Positions 11,505 to 24,179 of a DNA stretch of 64,000 nt are shown here, in pieces. The stretch is from Symsagittifera roscoffensis (lineage: Eukaryota; Xenacoelomorpha; Acoela; Convolutidae). The stretch's first letter is position 1. Each line of letters begins with the position of its first letter. The position numbers and the translations under genes were made by a program. Location: positions 48,567,724-48,631,723 of the forward strand of contig NC_087068.1 of the NCBI RefSeq assembly GCF_963678635.1. The letters are read 5' to 3'. The notes under the pieces are model-generated. The model was not told the DNA's origin and did no database searches. It saw nothing but the letters and a program-made list of their open reading frames with translations.

Positions 11505-14500
11505 TTTCATAGCATCTGTTGTCTGACTTATTTGTGGCTATTCATTACGCGTCCGTGGTTGCGTGGTAATTGCTTGGGACTCAAATTCGTTAGGTCGCTG
11601 TTCAAATCCGAGATATATCTGATTTTTCTTAACTTGAAGTTTATTACTAATTTTTTGGAATGCAGTTTCTAGAGCTGCCTTTTGTTGTCTTATCGCAAGT
11701 TTTTGCGAAGTGCAGCTTTGTCTGTGTCAAACTTCTAGGCAATCGAGTTAAAGCAAAACACACTAAAATAAAGAAAAAAATAGCACCTATGATTACATCA
11801 TGAAACACTGATTCAGAGCTTCTTAGATCAGCTTCGCATCCCATAACTTTTTTTGTTAATTTTGAGAAACAGCTGTTGTTCTAGATGCTTTGGAGTTTGG
11901 ACTCACAGCATATCCCGCAGCACTGAAAAAATTTTCAATAGGGTTCGCCGTCGGTTAAAGAAACTCGATTCTGAAATATTCAAATTTTTCCTTTTTTTGT
12001 TTTGGTTATACAGCAAGGGCAAAGTTATCTATATCGACAATTTTTATTTGCTCCGAATCTTTGGGTATTTGAAAAAACTTGCACTTTTAATTTTCGAGCA
12101 TAAGCGCCTCATTTTCTTGCCTAAAGGATTTTGAGATCATCATTTTCGAAATGCGTACTTCCATAATAGGGGAATTTCGGTCGGCCATTTCATTTTTTTT
12201 TTGGGATCTAGGAGAGAAAAGTTTTTAAAAACTTCAACAATAGGCAATTTCATGTTTTCTGTCCGAGGGCTTTATAAAAGACGAAAGAGACAACATATGC
12301 TTGGAGAAGATGAAGAAGAGGAAAAAGAATAAATACTTCATTTACTGTATAAAAGTCTAAGCATCAAAACAGTTAAGTGTAATGAAGATAAGTTCAAAAT
12401 TTCAGATTAGTTGCATAATTACCATATAGTAAAACTAGCTAATCAATTGAACAAAACGCGATGAAATTACTGCCGGATCAAAAACCTCAGACTGAGCCTT
12501 ACTTGAAAACAAGCAAAGAAAGAGTTTTGTATGACTCAGAGCATCACTTCAAGATATAGATGACGCATACACCATTCAATCGACTCCATACTGCTCCAAA
12601 TTACATCCATTGCAGATACGATTTTGACTATATTAATTTGATTAAGGTTGAAAAAAAACTGAACATTAACGGACCAAGCACTGTTCCTTGCGGCACGCCT
12701 TTTTGACTTCAAGGTAGTCCGAAAAAAAATCATTCACCTTGACTATTTGAACGCAATCATTCAAAAAATTTTAGTGTATTAGCTTTTTTTGAATAGCCAA
12801 GATTGCGTGACTTTCTAAAAAAAAGAGTGAGAATTAGAGACAGAAAATTTTTGAAAGATCCAATAATGCCCCATGAACAATTTTTATGGAATTGATTTCT
12901 TTTCGAATACTTTCAGTTACCTAAAGAAGCGCATCTCGTGGGATTGTTTTTGTGGAAACCAAATTGAAAATTAGTCATAGTTTGTTGTTTTTTCAAGTGT
13001 TCTGTTATTTGGGCTTGAAAATTTTTCTCAAATTTTTTTGAAAATGCACAGGTTATTGCTATTAGTTGATCCATTGAATCATCTTTTGTGAATAATAGGG
13101 TTAAATTAGCTTTTTTTCAGTTCAGTGTTCAAATATCCTCATCTATGCAGGCATTGAAAACAAACGTTTAGTGTGGCACAATTATTGATTGATCATCAAT
13201 TAATGCCCAAGCAGGAACAATACAAGGTCCTAAAGGTTTTTTAATTTTTAGTTCCAACAGTATATCATAAAATTGCTTCACTAAAGATTGGTTATTCAGA
13301 ACTTGTTGGATTAAATAACTGAGGTTTAGCACAGCCAAAAAATCCCCTATAATTGAAAAAACGTATTTAAAGTGATTGCCTATTTTGAAGCCTGTGTGAT
13401 TATTTCATTGATTGAATTACACAGAGAAGTAATTCTGGAATTGATGCAACCGGATCCGCGAATTTGATTTAAAAATCTCCATTTTTGCTAGATTCTGCTG
13501 CAAAAAAAGGCAAAAACGCAAACCTTTACCTAATTCGGCCAATTAGCTTCGACGAAGACGGTATTTTTGCCAATTTTCTGTCGAAATTCCATTTCGGTTA
13601 ACTAGAAGTGATTCTCATTTCTTTTTTTTTTCTTGCAATCTGAATCAAACCAATCCGTTTTCAGCAAATTTTTTGCCCTAAAAACACAAACAAAATTCTT
13701 TTCGATTGGGGCATGGTGCTGATACTAAATTTAACAGCATTTCAATCATGTTTTGCGCGTCTCTACATTGATATAATTGAAAACAGGGAAACGCGGTTAG
13801 AGTTTGGCAAAACTGCACTTCTCAGTAATTGTTTTTATTGAAAAATAATAATTTTTGGCATATTTTTTCCACGTTCGCTGTTTCTCAAATTAAATGAAAC
13901 AAAATGATTTATTTTGTAGGGCGTATCAAAGCAAAAATCACTTCAGTTTGGTTGAAAATCAACAGTTCGATCATCAATATGGTTTTTTGACGAAGCAGTG
14001 TCTCGTGTTGCATCATTTGGAGAAAATTTTTTTAACCCATATGTAATGGTGATAGAGTCCAATTTTTCCCTCAGATTGTTTCAAATAAATTATAAGAGTT
14101 GGTTAGAACTTAAAATTTTTTTTAGAGACAGAAAGTACATTATAAATGTTCAAGGTAAATTTTTCAAGAAACTCAATAAATTTCGTTTTGTTTGGGTTAA
14201 ATCATAATTTTATCAACATTCTTTTCCTACTCTCACCACTGGAAGTAGATTTGCATTCAACTCACAGAGCTTCAAATTTTTGTTTTTTAACATGTTTAAA
14301 TCTCTCTATCTCAATTTTAGGGCCAATTCAACAGGTATAAATATATAAAAATGACACCAACTTTTTTTCATCGCCGATTGTTTGTCTTATCTACACTTCA
14401 TATGTGTATGAGGTTCAAGATTACCTACGTGGACATCATCTTCTTTCTTTATCCACGTTTCAGAAATCTCCAGAACTGTAGTCTCAGCCATGTCATGAAG

Positions 14501-14534
14501 AAATTGCATAACCTGCGTGAGCTTTCGAATCACA
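11505..14534 (-). mobile_element. Non-LTR retrotransposon family X, copy A (dead, cut by family Y)
   Basis: A 3.0-kb block repeated at 16030-18916 with only scattered differences and some indels. On the minus strand it carries, from right to left, the start of an APE-type endonuclease (FLHDMAET at about 14,480), RT fingers around 13,050-12,960 (ITCAFSKKFEKN, QITEHLKKQQTMTNFQ), the ALLDLSK block (about 12,880) and, in one frame, GVPQGTVLGPLMF at about 12,700-12,660. These are the ordered blocks of jockey/CR1-like ORF2. Stops and frameshifts break all frames. At 14534 it joins directly to a fragment of family Y, losing its own 5' end. The left end has a tRNA-like stretch on the other strand. 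Confidence 0.72.
11551..11615 (+). promoter_or_regulatory. tRNA-like pol III promoter remnant at the X left end (copy A)
   Basis: TGGTTGCGTGG at 11556-11566 fits the A box and GTTCAAATCC at 11600-11609 fits the B box, with spacing usual for a tRNA. The stems pair poorly, so it is not a functional tRNA gene. It points inward, opposite to the X coding strand, and may be a SINE head joined to X. Confidence 0.45.
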
Positions 14535-16029
14535 GAACTTCGATGTTTTGTTCTCCTTTTCGATTACGTTAAGTAGCCAAGTGTACCGCAGTTCAGTCAT
14601 TAGATCAACATTGCTGTAGCAGTATGGGCTAAATGGGTTTTCATTGATGTATTGATTTATTTTGTCCCAGTTTGCTTCCGAGAATGAGAATCCCTGGAAG
14701 CCATTGCGGTCATTTACTTCTTTTTCTCTGATGTAATCATTTTTTAAAATTAGGTTGAGTTTTGCGTGGTAAGGTTGATGATCTGTTTTACACAAGGATG
14801 TGAGTTTTTGTCTTTTTCACGAGGGTTAACAAATCTGGGTGGTTGCAGAGTATTACGTCTAGTTGTACTTATTCTTTTCCCGTTATCATTTGTTCGAAGT
14901 TAAGTTCTGCAAGAGCATCCAGGAAGGCCTGTTCGTCTTCGTCAGAGGAGATAAGGTTCGACCAGTCCGATTGAGCAAGGTTGATGTCTCCAGTAATCAT
15001 CACGTTTCTTACATTTAATTCTATTTGTTTTTGCCTAATAAAATACAGAAAACTCAATAGGGTTTTTGACGACCAGTGGTATTGGCTTCCTTTGGGGGCA
15101 CAGTATATGCAAGCTATAATGACGGGGTTTTTGATCAAGAGCTTGACTATTAGGCAGTCATTGAAAGTTGAGGGTATGCAGTAGTCAGGTATTTCGTGGT
15201 TTATCCCAAATATAACACCTCCGTTTTTTGATTTGCCGTTAACGCTTTGCCTGTCATTCCTATGGATGTTAAATTTGTCAAGAAATATTGCTCCTGTTGT
15301 CACATTTTTTCAGTTAAGCATGTCTCTGTTAGACAAATGATATCTAAGATGTTTTTAGATTGGATGGCATTCTAGAAGAGAGTTCTTCTAGATTATTCTA
15401 AGATGCTTCTGACTTAATAGAGTATTAGATTAGCTTTTTGTCTTAGTCAATTGTTGTCTAATATTTCGGATTTAGGCGATATCCATATCCATTAGTTACC
15501 ATCTCTTTTGTATAGCCTGCCATCCCTTACACTAAAGTCTTTCTTATTTTGCCCCTGATCTAAAAGTTATCTTCTTTTCGTTAAAGATTCGTTTTCTATC
15601 GCGGCTTCTTCATTTGTTAGTTCCTTGCTTATGAATACTGGATCTCCATAGTTTTCAGTTTTGGAGCTGATGATAAGATCAACCGTTTCAGCCATACACT
15701 TGGCAGTTTAAGAAGTATCGTTCTGGCACTATCATCACCTCTTTGGCCTAGTCTAATCAAGTCGTTGAAAATACATTCAACCTCCATATGAGTCAGGTTT
15801 TTTTGTACTTCGCAGAAGTCGTGCTCTTGGCGCTTACTAGGATCCTTGTCATGGCTCGCATTTACTCCTCTTATCCTTATTCCTTATGTCTGGTTATTTC
15901 TTTTGTCCGATGTGGTGAAGTTTGATTCCTTTTGATTTGGTTTTATTTCTGGTTGTTTTGCTGGTTTTGATAGTATGTTTTTAATTTTCGAGACTGTCTC
16001 CTTAAGTTCTTTCATCTCATTTTCCGTTT
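14535..16029 (-). mobile_element. Non-LTR retrotransposon family Y, internal fragment Y1
   Basis: Matches 23238-24735 of the longer Y copy at nearly every base, but neither end is a natural terminus. On the minus strand it holds the 3' part of ORF1 and then the APE-type endonuclease, best seen at 15303-14869: NGGVIFGINHEIPDYCI, IIACIYCAPKGSQ and VMITGDINLAQSDW are the G-G-V, Y-x-P and GD-N blocks of the exonuclease-endonuclease-phosphatase fold. The reading at 14795-14493 passes from Y straight into X. The fragment separates X copies A and B and must have come from recombination or a chimeric insertion. Confidence 0.78.
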
Positions 16030-18916
16030 TTTCATAGCATCTGTTGTCTGACTTATTTGTGGTTATTCATTACGCGTCCGTGGTTGCGTGGTAATTGCGT
16101 GGGAGTCAAATTCTTTAGGTTGCTGTTCAAATCCGAGATATATCTGAACTTTCTTAACTTGAAGTTTATTACTAATTTTTCGGAATGCAGTTTATAGAGC
16201 TGCCTTTTGTTGTGTTATCGCAAGTTTTTGCGAAGTGCAGCTTTGCCTGTGTCAAACTTCTAGGCAATCGAGTTAAAGCAAAACACACTAAAATAAAGAA
16301 AAAAATAGCACCTATAATTACATCATAAAACACTGATTCAGAGCTTCTTAGATCAGCTTCGCATCCCATAACTTTTTTTGTTAATTTTGAGAAACAGCTG
16401 TTGTTCTAGATGCTTTGGAGTTTTGAAAAGCCTATAGTTACTCACAGCATATCCCGCATCACTGAAAAAATTTTCAATAGGGTTCGCCGTCGGTTAAAGA
16501 AACTCGAATCTGAAATATTCAAATTTTTCCTTTTTTTGTTTTGATTTTACAGCAAGGGCAAAGTTATCTATATCGACAATTTTTATTTGCTCCGAATCTT
16601 TGGGTTTTTGAAAAAACTTGCACTTTTAATTTTCGAGCATAAGCGCCTCATTTTCTTGCCTAAAGGATTTTGAGATCACCATTTTCGAAATGCGTACTTC
16701 CATAATAGGAGAATTTCGGTCGGCCATTTCATTTTTTTTGGGATCTAGAAGAGAAAAGTTTTTGAAAACTTCAACAATAGGCAAATTGATGTTTTCTGTC
16801 CGAGGGCTTTATAAAAGACGAAAGAGACAACATATGCTTGGAGAAGATGAAGAAGAGGAAAAAGAATAAATACTTCAATTACTGTATAAAAGTCTAAGCA
16901 TCAAAACAGTTAAGTGTAATGAAGATAAGTTCAAAATTCCAGATTAGTTGCATAATTACCATATAATAAAACTAGCTAATCAATTGAACAAAACGCGATG
17001 AAATTACTGCCGGATCAAAAACCTCAGACTGAGCCTTACTTGAAAACAAGCAAAGAAAGAGTTTTGTATGACTCAGAGCATCACTTCAAGATATAGATGA
17101 CGCATACACCATTCAATCGACTCCATACTGCTCCAAATTACATCCATTGCAGATACGATTTTGACTATATTAATTTGATTATACTTTTTGACTTCAAGGC
17201 AGTCCGAAAAAAAACGCAATCATTCAAAAATTTTTATTGTATTAGCTTTTTTTGAATAGCCAAGATTGCGTGACTTTCTAAAAAGAATAGAGTGAGAATT
17301 AGAGACAGTAAATTTTTGAAAGATCCAATAATGCCCCATGAACAATTGAAAATTAGTCATAGTTTGTTGTTTTTTCAAGTGTTCTGTTATTTGGGCTTGA
17401 AAATTTTTCTCAAATTTTTTTGAAAATGCACAGGTTATTGCTATTAGTTGATCCATTGAATCATCTTTTGTGAATAATAGGGTTAAATTAGCTTTTTTTC
17501 AGTTCAGTGTTCAAATATCCTCATCTATGCAGGCATTGAAAACAAACGTTTAGTGTGGCACAATTATTGATTGATCATCAATTAATGCCCAAGCAGGAAC
17601 AATACAAGGTCCTAAAGGTTTTTTAATTTTTAGTTCCAACAGTATATCATAAAATTGCTTCACTAAAGATTGGTTATTCAGAACTTGTTGGATTAAATAA
17701 CTGAGGTTTAGCACAGCCAAAAAATCCCCTATAATTGAAAAAACGTATTTAAAGTGATTGCCTATTTTGAAGCCTGTGTGATTATTTCATTGGTTGAATT
17801 ACACAGAGAAGTAATTCTGGAATTGATGCAACCGGATCCGCGAATTTGATTTAAAAATCTCCATTTTTGCTAGATTCTGCTGAAAAAAAAGGCAAAAACG
17901 CAAACCTTTACCTAATTCGGCCAATTAGCTTCGACGAAGACGGTATTTTTGCCAATTTTCTGTCGAAATTCCATTTCGGTTAACTAGAAGTGATTCTCAT
18001 TTCTTTTTTTTTTCTTGCAATCTGAATCAAACCAATCCGTTTTCAGCAAATTTTTTGCCCTAAAAATACAAACAAAATTCTTTTCGATTGGGGCATGGTG
18101 CTGATACTAAATTTAACAGCATTTCAATCATGTTTTGCGCGTCTCTACATTGATATAATTGAAAACAGGGAAACGCGGTTAGAGTTTGGCAAAACTGCAC
18201 TTCTCAGTAATTGTTTTTATTGAAAAATAATAATTTTTGGCATATTTTTTCCACGTTTGCTGTTTCTCAAATTAAATGAAACAAAATGATTTATTTTGTA
18301 GGGCGTATCAAAGCAAAAATCACTTCAGTTTGGTTGAAAATCAACAGTTCGATCATCAATATGGTTTTTTGACGAAGCAGTGTCTCGTGTTGCATCATTT
18401 GGACAAAATTTTTTTAACCCATATGTAATGGTGATGGAGTCCAATTTTTCCCTCAGATTGTTTCAAATAAATTATAAGAGTTGGTTAGAACTTAAATTTT
18501 TTTTTAGAGACAGAAAGTGCATTATAAATGTTCAAGGTAAATTTTTCAAGAAACCCAATAAATTTCGTTTTGTCTGTGTTAAATCATGATTTTATCAACA
18601 ATCTTTTCCTACTCTCACCACTAGAAGTAGATTTGCATTCAACTCACAGAGCTTCAAATTTTTGCTTTTTAACATGTTTAAATCTCTCTATCTCAATTTT
18701 GTGGCCAATTCAACAGGTATAATTATATAAAAATGACACCAACTTTTTTTCATCGCCGATTGTTTGTCTTATCTACACTTCATATGTGTGTGAGGTTCAA
18801 GATTACCTATGTGGACATCATCTTCTTTCTTTATCCACGTTTCAGAAATCTCCAAAACTGTAGTCTCAGCCATGTCATGAAGAAATTGCTTAACCTGCAT
18901 GAGCTTTCGAATCACA
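16030..18916 (-). mobile_element. Non-LTR retrotransposon family X, copy B
   Basis: Second copy of the block at 11505-14534. It differs mainly by deletions: about 57 bp that removes the GVPQG RT motif (near 17180), about 20 bp just after, and about 80 bp near 17345 between short AATT microhomologies. It also has a small insertion near 16425. On the minus strand at 18981-18769 it keeps more of the endonuclease N-terminus than copy A: KFVHLNFQIVIRKL then EISETWIKKEDD, matching the usual H-N and ETW blocks. The remaining RT fingers are at 17456-17220. Confidence 0.72.
16076..16140 (+). promoter_or_regulatory. tRNA-like pol III promoter remnant at the X left end (copy B)
   Basis: A box TGGTTGCGTGG at 16081-16091 and B box GTTCAAATCC at 16125-16134, the same arrangement as at 11551-11615. 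Conservation in both copies shows it belongs to the X unit and is not chance flank. Confidence 0.45.
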
Positions 18917-20560
18917 ATTTGAAAATTTAAATGAACAAATTTCAAAGTGTTTGTATTTTTTGAGCAATTTTCGTAGACCAATTCAATTGTTTCTATGGTA
19001 CTTGGTTTAGTTTCCAGGTCGCCACTTCGTGTAAGTATCAGGGCAAAAAAGAAAACATGTGTCAGTGGAATTGATATCCGCTAAACCCTTTTCAGTTTTG
19101 CTGGAAACTTGATTAGATGGAAACTTACACTACCCAAAACTTTTTTTTGTTTTCTAGGGTTTTTATTTGAGATAGACAAGTAAGAAATGCCGCACATAAC
19201 AACCAAAATTTAATGTTATGAATTGCAAAAGAGTGGTACTTTAATCGCCAAGCTTTCACCAAGAATAGTACGAAATGAATATTTTCTGAAAAGTTTTGCA
19301 CTCTTTTGACTAATTTTATCATATCAGCGGTTTGTGGATCTAAATTGGATAGCTGAAGGGTTTGTTTCATTCTCGGTTGGGTTGTTATTTCGCATATGTT
19401 TGCTGTTGTTGAAGGATTACAATATGAATCTCTATATGTTTGCACCAAAATTTTAACACCCCCATCACAAGGATGCAACCCATCCGAACTAAGAGCATAA
19501 ATATTTCGAGTAAATTTTTTTCGAATATCTAAAACTTCTACGTTTACATCAACTAAATCTTAAATTTTCTAAGCAAAACTAAGAACTTGTTTGTTAAATT
19601 TCTGGAGATTTGTTTGAAATTTTTTCTAAAAGCTCTTAATGGCGTAACTGTACACGGAAATTGTTTTTGTTGATAACTTGGTGGTTTATTAAGCAAATTA
19701 GTTTCTCTAAGTTACTCAAGGATTCTTTTGCGTCACAATTGTGTAAAAGGCAGTCTATAATTCAAATCAGTGTATTTATGTGTTTAGAACGCCTTGGTTT
19801 GCTGTTTCAGTACAGAAATTTTGTGACCCCCAAATCCTCTCGCCAGATCATTGCCAGATATTTGCTCTCCGCTTGTTTTATTTACTATTGAGTCGCCCGG
19901 TAAAAAACCGTAATATTCGCTTCTCTTGGCAAAGAAAGTGTTTTCTTAGTTCGGCATTTTTTCCCGATCTTGATTATTAAAATTTATGTTCCGATTGTTG
20001 TTATCTTTGTTTAGTTCATCAAAATGATGTTCTCTAGTTGTTGCTGCTATCCCACTTAAAACCGGAGTCTGGAATTTTCGAATTGCACGTAATTTTTAAA
20101 ATTATCCAGATCAAAAATTGTTTCACCTTCTTCCTTGGTTGATGCAGTCAACCTTTCGATAACCTTCTGGTAATAAATATTGTTTTCAATGGCATCTTCG
20201 TTGAGTTTGTGGTTAGTTTCTTCAAAAAATTTTCCGAAGGTTTCTAGGTCAAACATGGCGATTAAAACAAGAAAATAAAAGAGCATAGCAAGAACCGACT
20301 ATTCACTTTTTGAAAATTAAAAAATTGTGTTTGGTTTCAATCGATACATCCTCGCTTGGCGTCGGTAAATTATCAATCAGCGAATCTTCCAAGGAGAAAC
20401 TTTTTGCGATAAATTTTTTTGTTCCAAATACCGAGATTACATCGCCAAAAGTGCAAAAGAAGCATGTAGCTTTTCTCAATTTTGATCCATTTAAAAACTG
20501 TTTTTCGCATTGACATAACCATTGATATTTCATATCTGTTTTTCAAAACTTCTTACGTTT
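18917..20560 (-). mobile_element. Probable 5' part of X copy B (ORF1 region), degraded
   Basis: Minus-strand open stretches at 20533-20303, 20286-20056 and 19478-19125 lie directly upstream of the X endonuclease and run the same way. The first has CQCEKQF...CFFC, a possible zinc-binding pattern; the second is charged and helical. In non-LTR elements this position is ORF1. No specific ORF1 family can be recognised, and unrelated sequence remains possible. Confidence 0.35.
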
Positions 20561-21182
20561 TGGACATGACCAATCTGGAAAGTTGTTATTCATAGTTTTT
20601 TGACGTGTACAAGCAGATATCAAATTGAAAAAGAAAACCAAATTAGATTGTGACGAGAGCAGGTTCAATAGCACATTCAGAGAATTAGATATATTTGCGT
20701 TGGTATTGATTAATACCCAGCCTCTGGTATTGGCGTTGCCCAGAGTTTTCGAGATCTAATTTTTTCCAATCTCGACTATCTTAACGTTAAAAAACGAGAA
20801 ATAGTAATATAATTGGGTATTTTGAACCTAACTGCAATAAAAATTTAAAAAACGTGCAATTTTTCAGAAGGTCAATTTAAAAAAAAACAGAAGGATGATA
20901 ACAGATGAACAGTTAAAACCCGAAAAGAAGAAGTCAATTCTCTTTGTTATAACTGCGTTTCGGGCGTGATTTATCAGAGTCATTCGGTTTAGCAAGTAAT
21001 TTTTGTATTATCTGCATAACGAGAGTAGACGTTATGGATCTTCCTCGGAAATCGTCATTCGGAACTTAAGACAGAAACCAAAATATGATTTTTTTGTTAC
21101 ATGCCATTACAATACAATCTCCATGCTAAATCCTGCCCTAAAACTACATCTGACGCCTAATAATATCATGAGAGTTTCAAAA
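20561..21182. other. AT-rich spacer, no feature recognised
   Basis: No coding similarity, terminal repeat or RNA gene is visible between the X region and the 3' end of the long Y copy. Confidence 0.4.
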
Positions 21183-21226
21183 CAATAAAATAATCATAAT
21201 CATAATAATAATATTAATAAACCAGA
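21183..21226 (-). repeat. Microsatellite 3' tail of Y2
   Basis: On the minus strand a run of TTATTA/GATTATG-like units ends the element. Short tandem tails of this kind, not poly(A), are usual for CR1/L2 elements. Confidence 0.55.
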
Positions 21227-21275
21227 ATTTAGGAAAAATAAATCCAAGGAAGTTAGCTCCTTTTCAGTTTTTGTC

Positions 21276-24080
21276 AAATCAAAAGTTATAAAAGTTTAGT
21301 TTTCTAAAGTTTTTACAGTTCATGCATCGGCAGTAAATTCTCCACGAGTATGGATTGTTTTTGTTGAACTTCTCTTTAAAATATCTCCAGAAAACATTCG
21401 TTATTAGTTCTTTTGTTTTCGTGCTCCATGATATCGAATTTGAGGTGTTCATTCAAGGCAATCGTAATTTTGCAAGCTCTCAGGAAAAAGTCAGATTCTG
21501 ATTTTTGCAGTCGAAATTGTTTGCTTTCTTGTTTTTTCATATTCGCATATCTTGTTTGTCCTTTTTCCGTAACACTTATGGATTTTTTTCCATTTTAGGT
21601 CAGTTTTCAGTTTTCAAGTTAGGATTTTGTGCAGTATCAGTGGAATTTGTAGTTCATGATAAAGTGACAGAGGAAGGATATATAGGGAAATCAATCGATC
21701 TTTGTATTCTTGAGTTGGACTCAATATCCATGCTGTTGCTTTCTTTCGTACACTTTCAATTATTTTGAGATCTCTTTTTGAGGGTTTCCATAATGATGAG
21801 CCATAACTTACAATAGGTGAAACATATGATTTGTGTAATTTTAATTTCATGGCCTTTGTTGTTATTTTGGAGATGTTTCTTTTCACAGAGCATAATGCTT
21901 TCAGAGCTTTGGCAGATCTATTTGTAGCTTTTCCAGTCCAACTTAATGTGCTAGTGATCATAAGACCTAAATTTTTCATTTCTGCTGTTTCTTCAAGAAC
22001 AGTTCCATTTACTTCAACTTTTGCATTTCCTTTCACACAGAGAGTTTTGGTTTTTGACACATTTACTGCCAGAGAAGTCTTTACACACCAATGCCGAATT
22101 CTCTTCGCATCGATATTTAAAATCATTGTTCATTGCAAACAATTTTGTAATCGTCTGGGTAGCCAAAACTTGCTGACTTTGCACAATCTGGTAGGTCATT
22201 TGTATAGAGAATACACATCAAAGGTCCGAGAATTGACCTCTGAGGCACACCACTGTGTACTGGTAATGGCTCGGATACTGCTTGTCCAATGCGAACGGTT
22301 CGTTTTCTATCTGTTAGATAATTTTTTAGCAGCTTTAAACATTGTCCTGTGAAACCAAAGCTCCTAATTTTTTCAATTATCATTGCGTGGTTCACCTTGT
22401 TGAATGCGTTTTGGAAATCTAGGTAGAGGCAATCCAGGTAATTTGTTTCGATTTTATCTAGAAATTATATACCTCATGGAGATACTCAATGATGTTTGTA
22501 ACAGTAGATCGTTTTGGTCGGAAGCCGTGTTGTGAGTTTGAGATGCTAAATTTTACTGATGAAATAATTTTTATCGAAAATTGATTTTTCTATCACTTTT
22601 GAGATAACCGTTAGCAGACTTATTGGTCGATAGTTTGAGACAAGTTGTTTGTCTCCCTCTTTGAAGATGGAAACAATTTCGCTTATTTTCCATGTTGACC
22701 GAAAAACACATTTATTAGCAATTGTGTTACAAAGTAGATACAAAGATTTAGAGATAGAACAGCTTAGTTTTTTCATAATAACGTTTCCTAGGCTATCAGG
22801 TGTCCTATGGTTTTCAAGTTTTCAAGGATTTTTTCAATTTCCCTTGTGGTAAAATGGGGATTCGCTGTTTTACATTCATGAGATGGGTTATTCTCGCCTA
22901 CATAGAGGGAGTGGCTGAAAACTGACTGAAAGTATTTGTTTAACAAATTAGTTTATCGATATTTGATGTAGCTCTTTGATCATCCAGGTACACTTCACCT
23001 GGGATTGTATCTGTTTTTCGAATACTTTCAAAGTATTTTTGCAATTTTGAGAAGTTACCATCAACAAATAAGTTTTCTTCGTATGCTCTTTGGTCTTCGG
23101 TTAAGTTTATCTTGAGGTATTTTTCAAATATTTTCAGTTTGTGTAACTGACGTTCGTCACGTTTTGATCACATTTTCTGCGCATTGTATCCATAATTTTG
23201 ATGAGATTTGATGTTTCATATGTTGTCCAAGGTGCAGAGAACTTCGATGTTTTGTTTTCCTTTTCGATTACGTTAGGTAGCCAAGTGTACCGCAGTCCAG
23301 TCATTAGATCAACATTGCTGTAGCAGTATGGGCTAAATGGGTTTTCATTGATGTATTGATTTATTTCGTCCCAGTTTGCTTTCGAGAATGAGAATCCCTG
23401 GAAGCCATTGCGGTCATTTACTTCTTTTTCTCTGATGTAATCATTTTTTAAAATTAGGTTGAGTTTTGCGTGGTAAGGAGGATTATCTGTTTTATACAAG
23501 GATTTGAGTTATTGTTTTTTTCACGAGGGTTAAAAAATCTGGGTGGTTGCAGAGTATTACGTCTAGTTGTACTTATTCTTTTCCCGTTATCATTTGTTCG
23601 AAGTTAAGTTCTGCAAGAGCATCCAGGAAGGCCTGTTCGTCTTCATCAGAGGAGATAAGGTTCGACCAGTCCGTTTGAGCAAGGTTGATGTCTCCAGTGA
23701 TCATCACGTTTTGTTACATTTAATTCTATTTGTTTTTGCCTAATAAAATACAGAAAACTCAATAGGGTTTTTGACGACCAGTGGTATTGGCTTCCTTTGG
23801 GGGCACAGTATATGCAAGCTATAATGACGGGGTTTTTGATCAAGGGTTTGACTATTAGGCAGTAATTGAAAATTGAGGGTATGCAGTAGTCAGGTATTTC
23901 GTGGTTTATCCCAAATATAACACCTCCGTTTTTTTATTTGCCGTTAACGCTTTGCCTGTCATTCCTATGGATGTTAAATTTGTCAAGAAATATTGCTCCT
24001 GTCGTCACATTTTCAGTTAAGCATGTCTCTGTTAGACAAATGATATCTAAGATGTTTTTAGATTGGATGGCATTCGAGAA
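21276..24080 (-). pseudogene. Y2 ORF2 remnant: APE endonuclease and reverse transcriptase
   Basis: The protein would nick target DNA and reverse-transcribe the RNA. Endonuclease blocks lie at 24075-23520, RT blocks at 22850-22120 (YRPISLL, then GVPQRSILGPL where GVPQGSILGPL is usual, then FGYPDD) and the C-terminal domain at 22126-21614 (LAVNVSKTKTL, KNLGLMITSTLSW, LHKSYVSPIVSYGSSLW). A tail to 21276 continues in broken frames (ITNVFWRYFKEKFNKNN). The R in place of G and P in place of A in the palm are substitutions expected to abolish activity. Confidence 0.75.
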
Positions 24081-24179
24081 GAAAGTTCTTCTAGAATATT
24101 CTAAGATGCTTCTGACTTAATAGAGTATTAGATTAGCTTTTTGTCTCAGTCAATTGTTGTCTAGTGTTTCGGATTTAGG

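Noticed and set aside
11551-11615. A genuine tRNA gene
   Set aside because: A and B boxes are present but the acceptor and T stems pair poorly, and the sequence is repeated with the X element.
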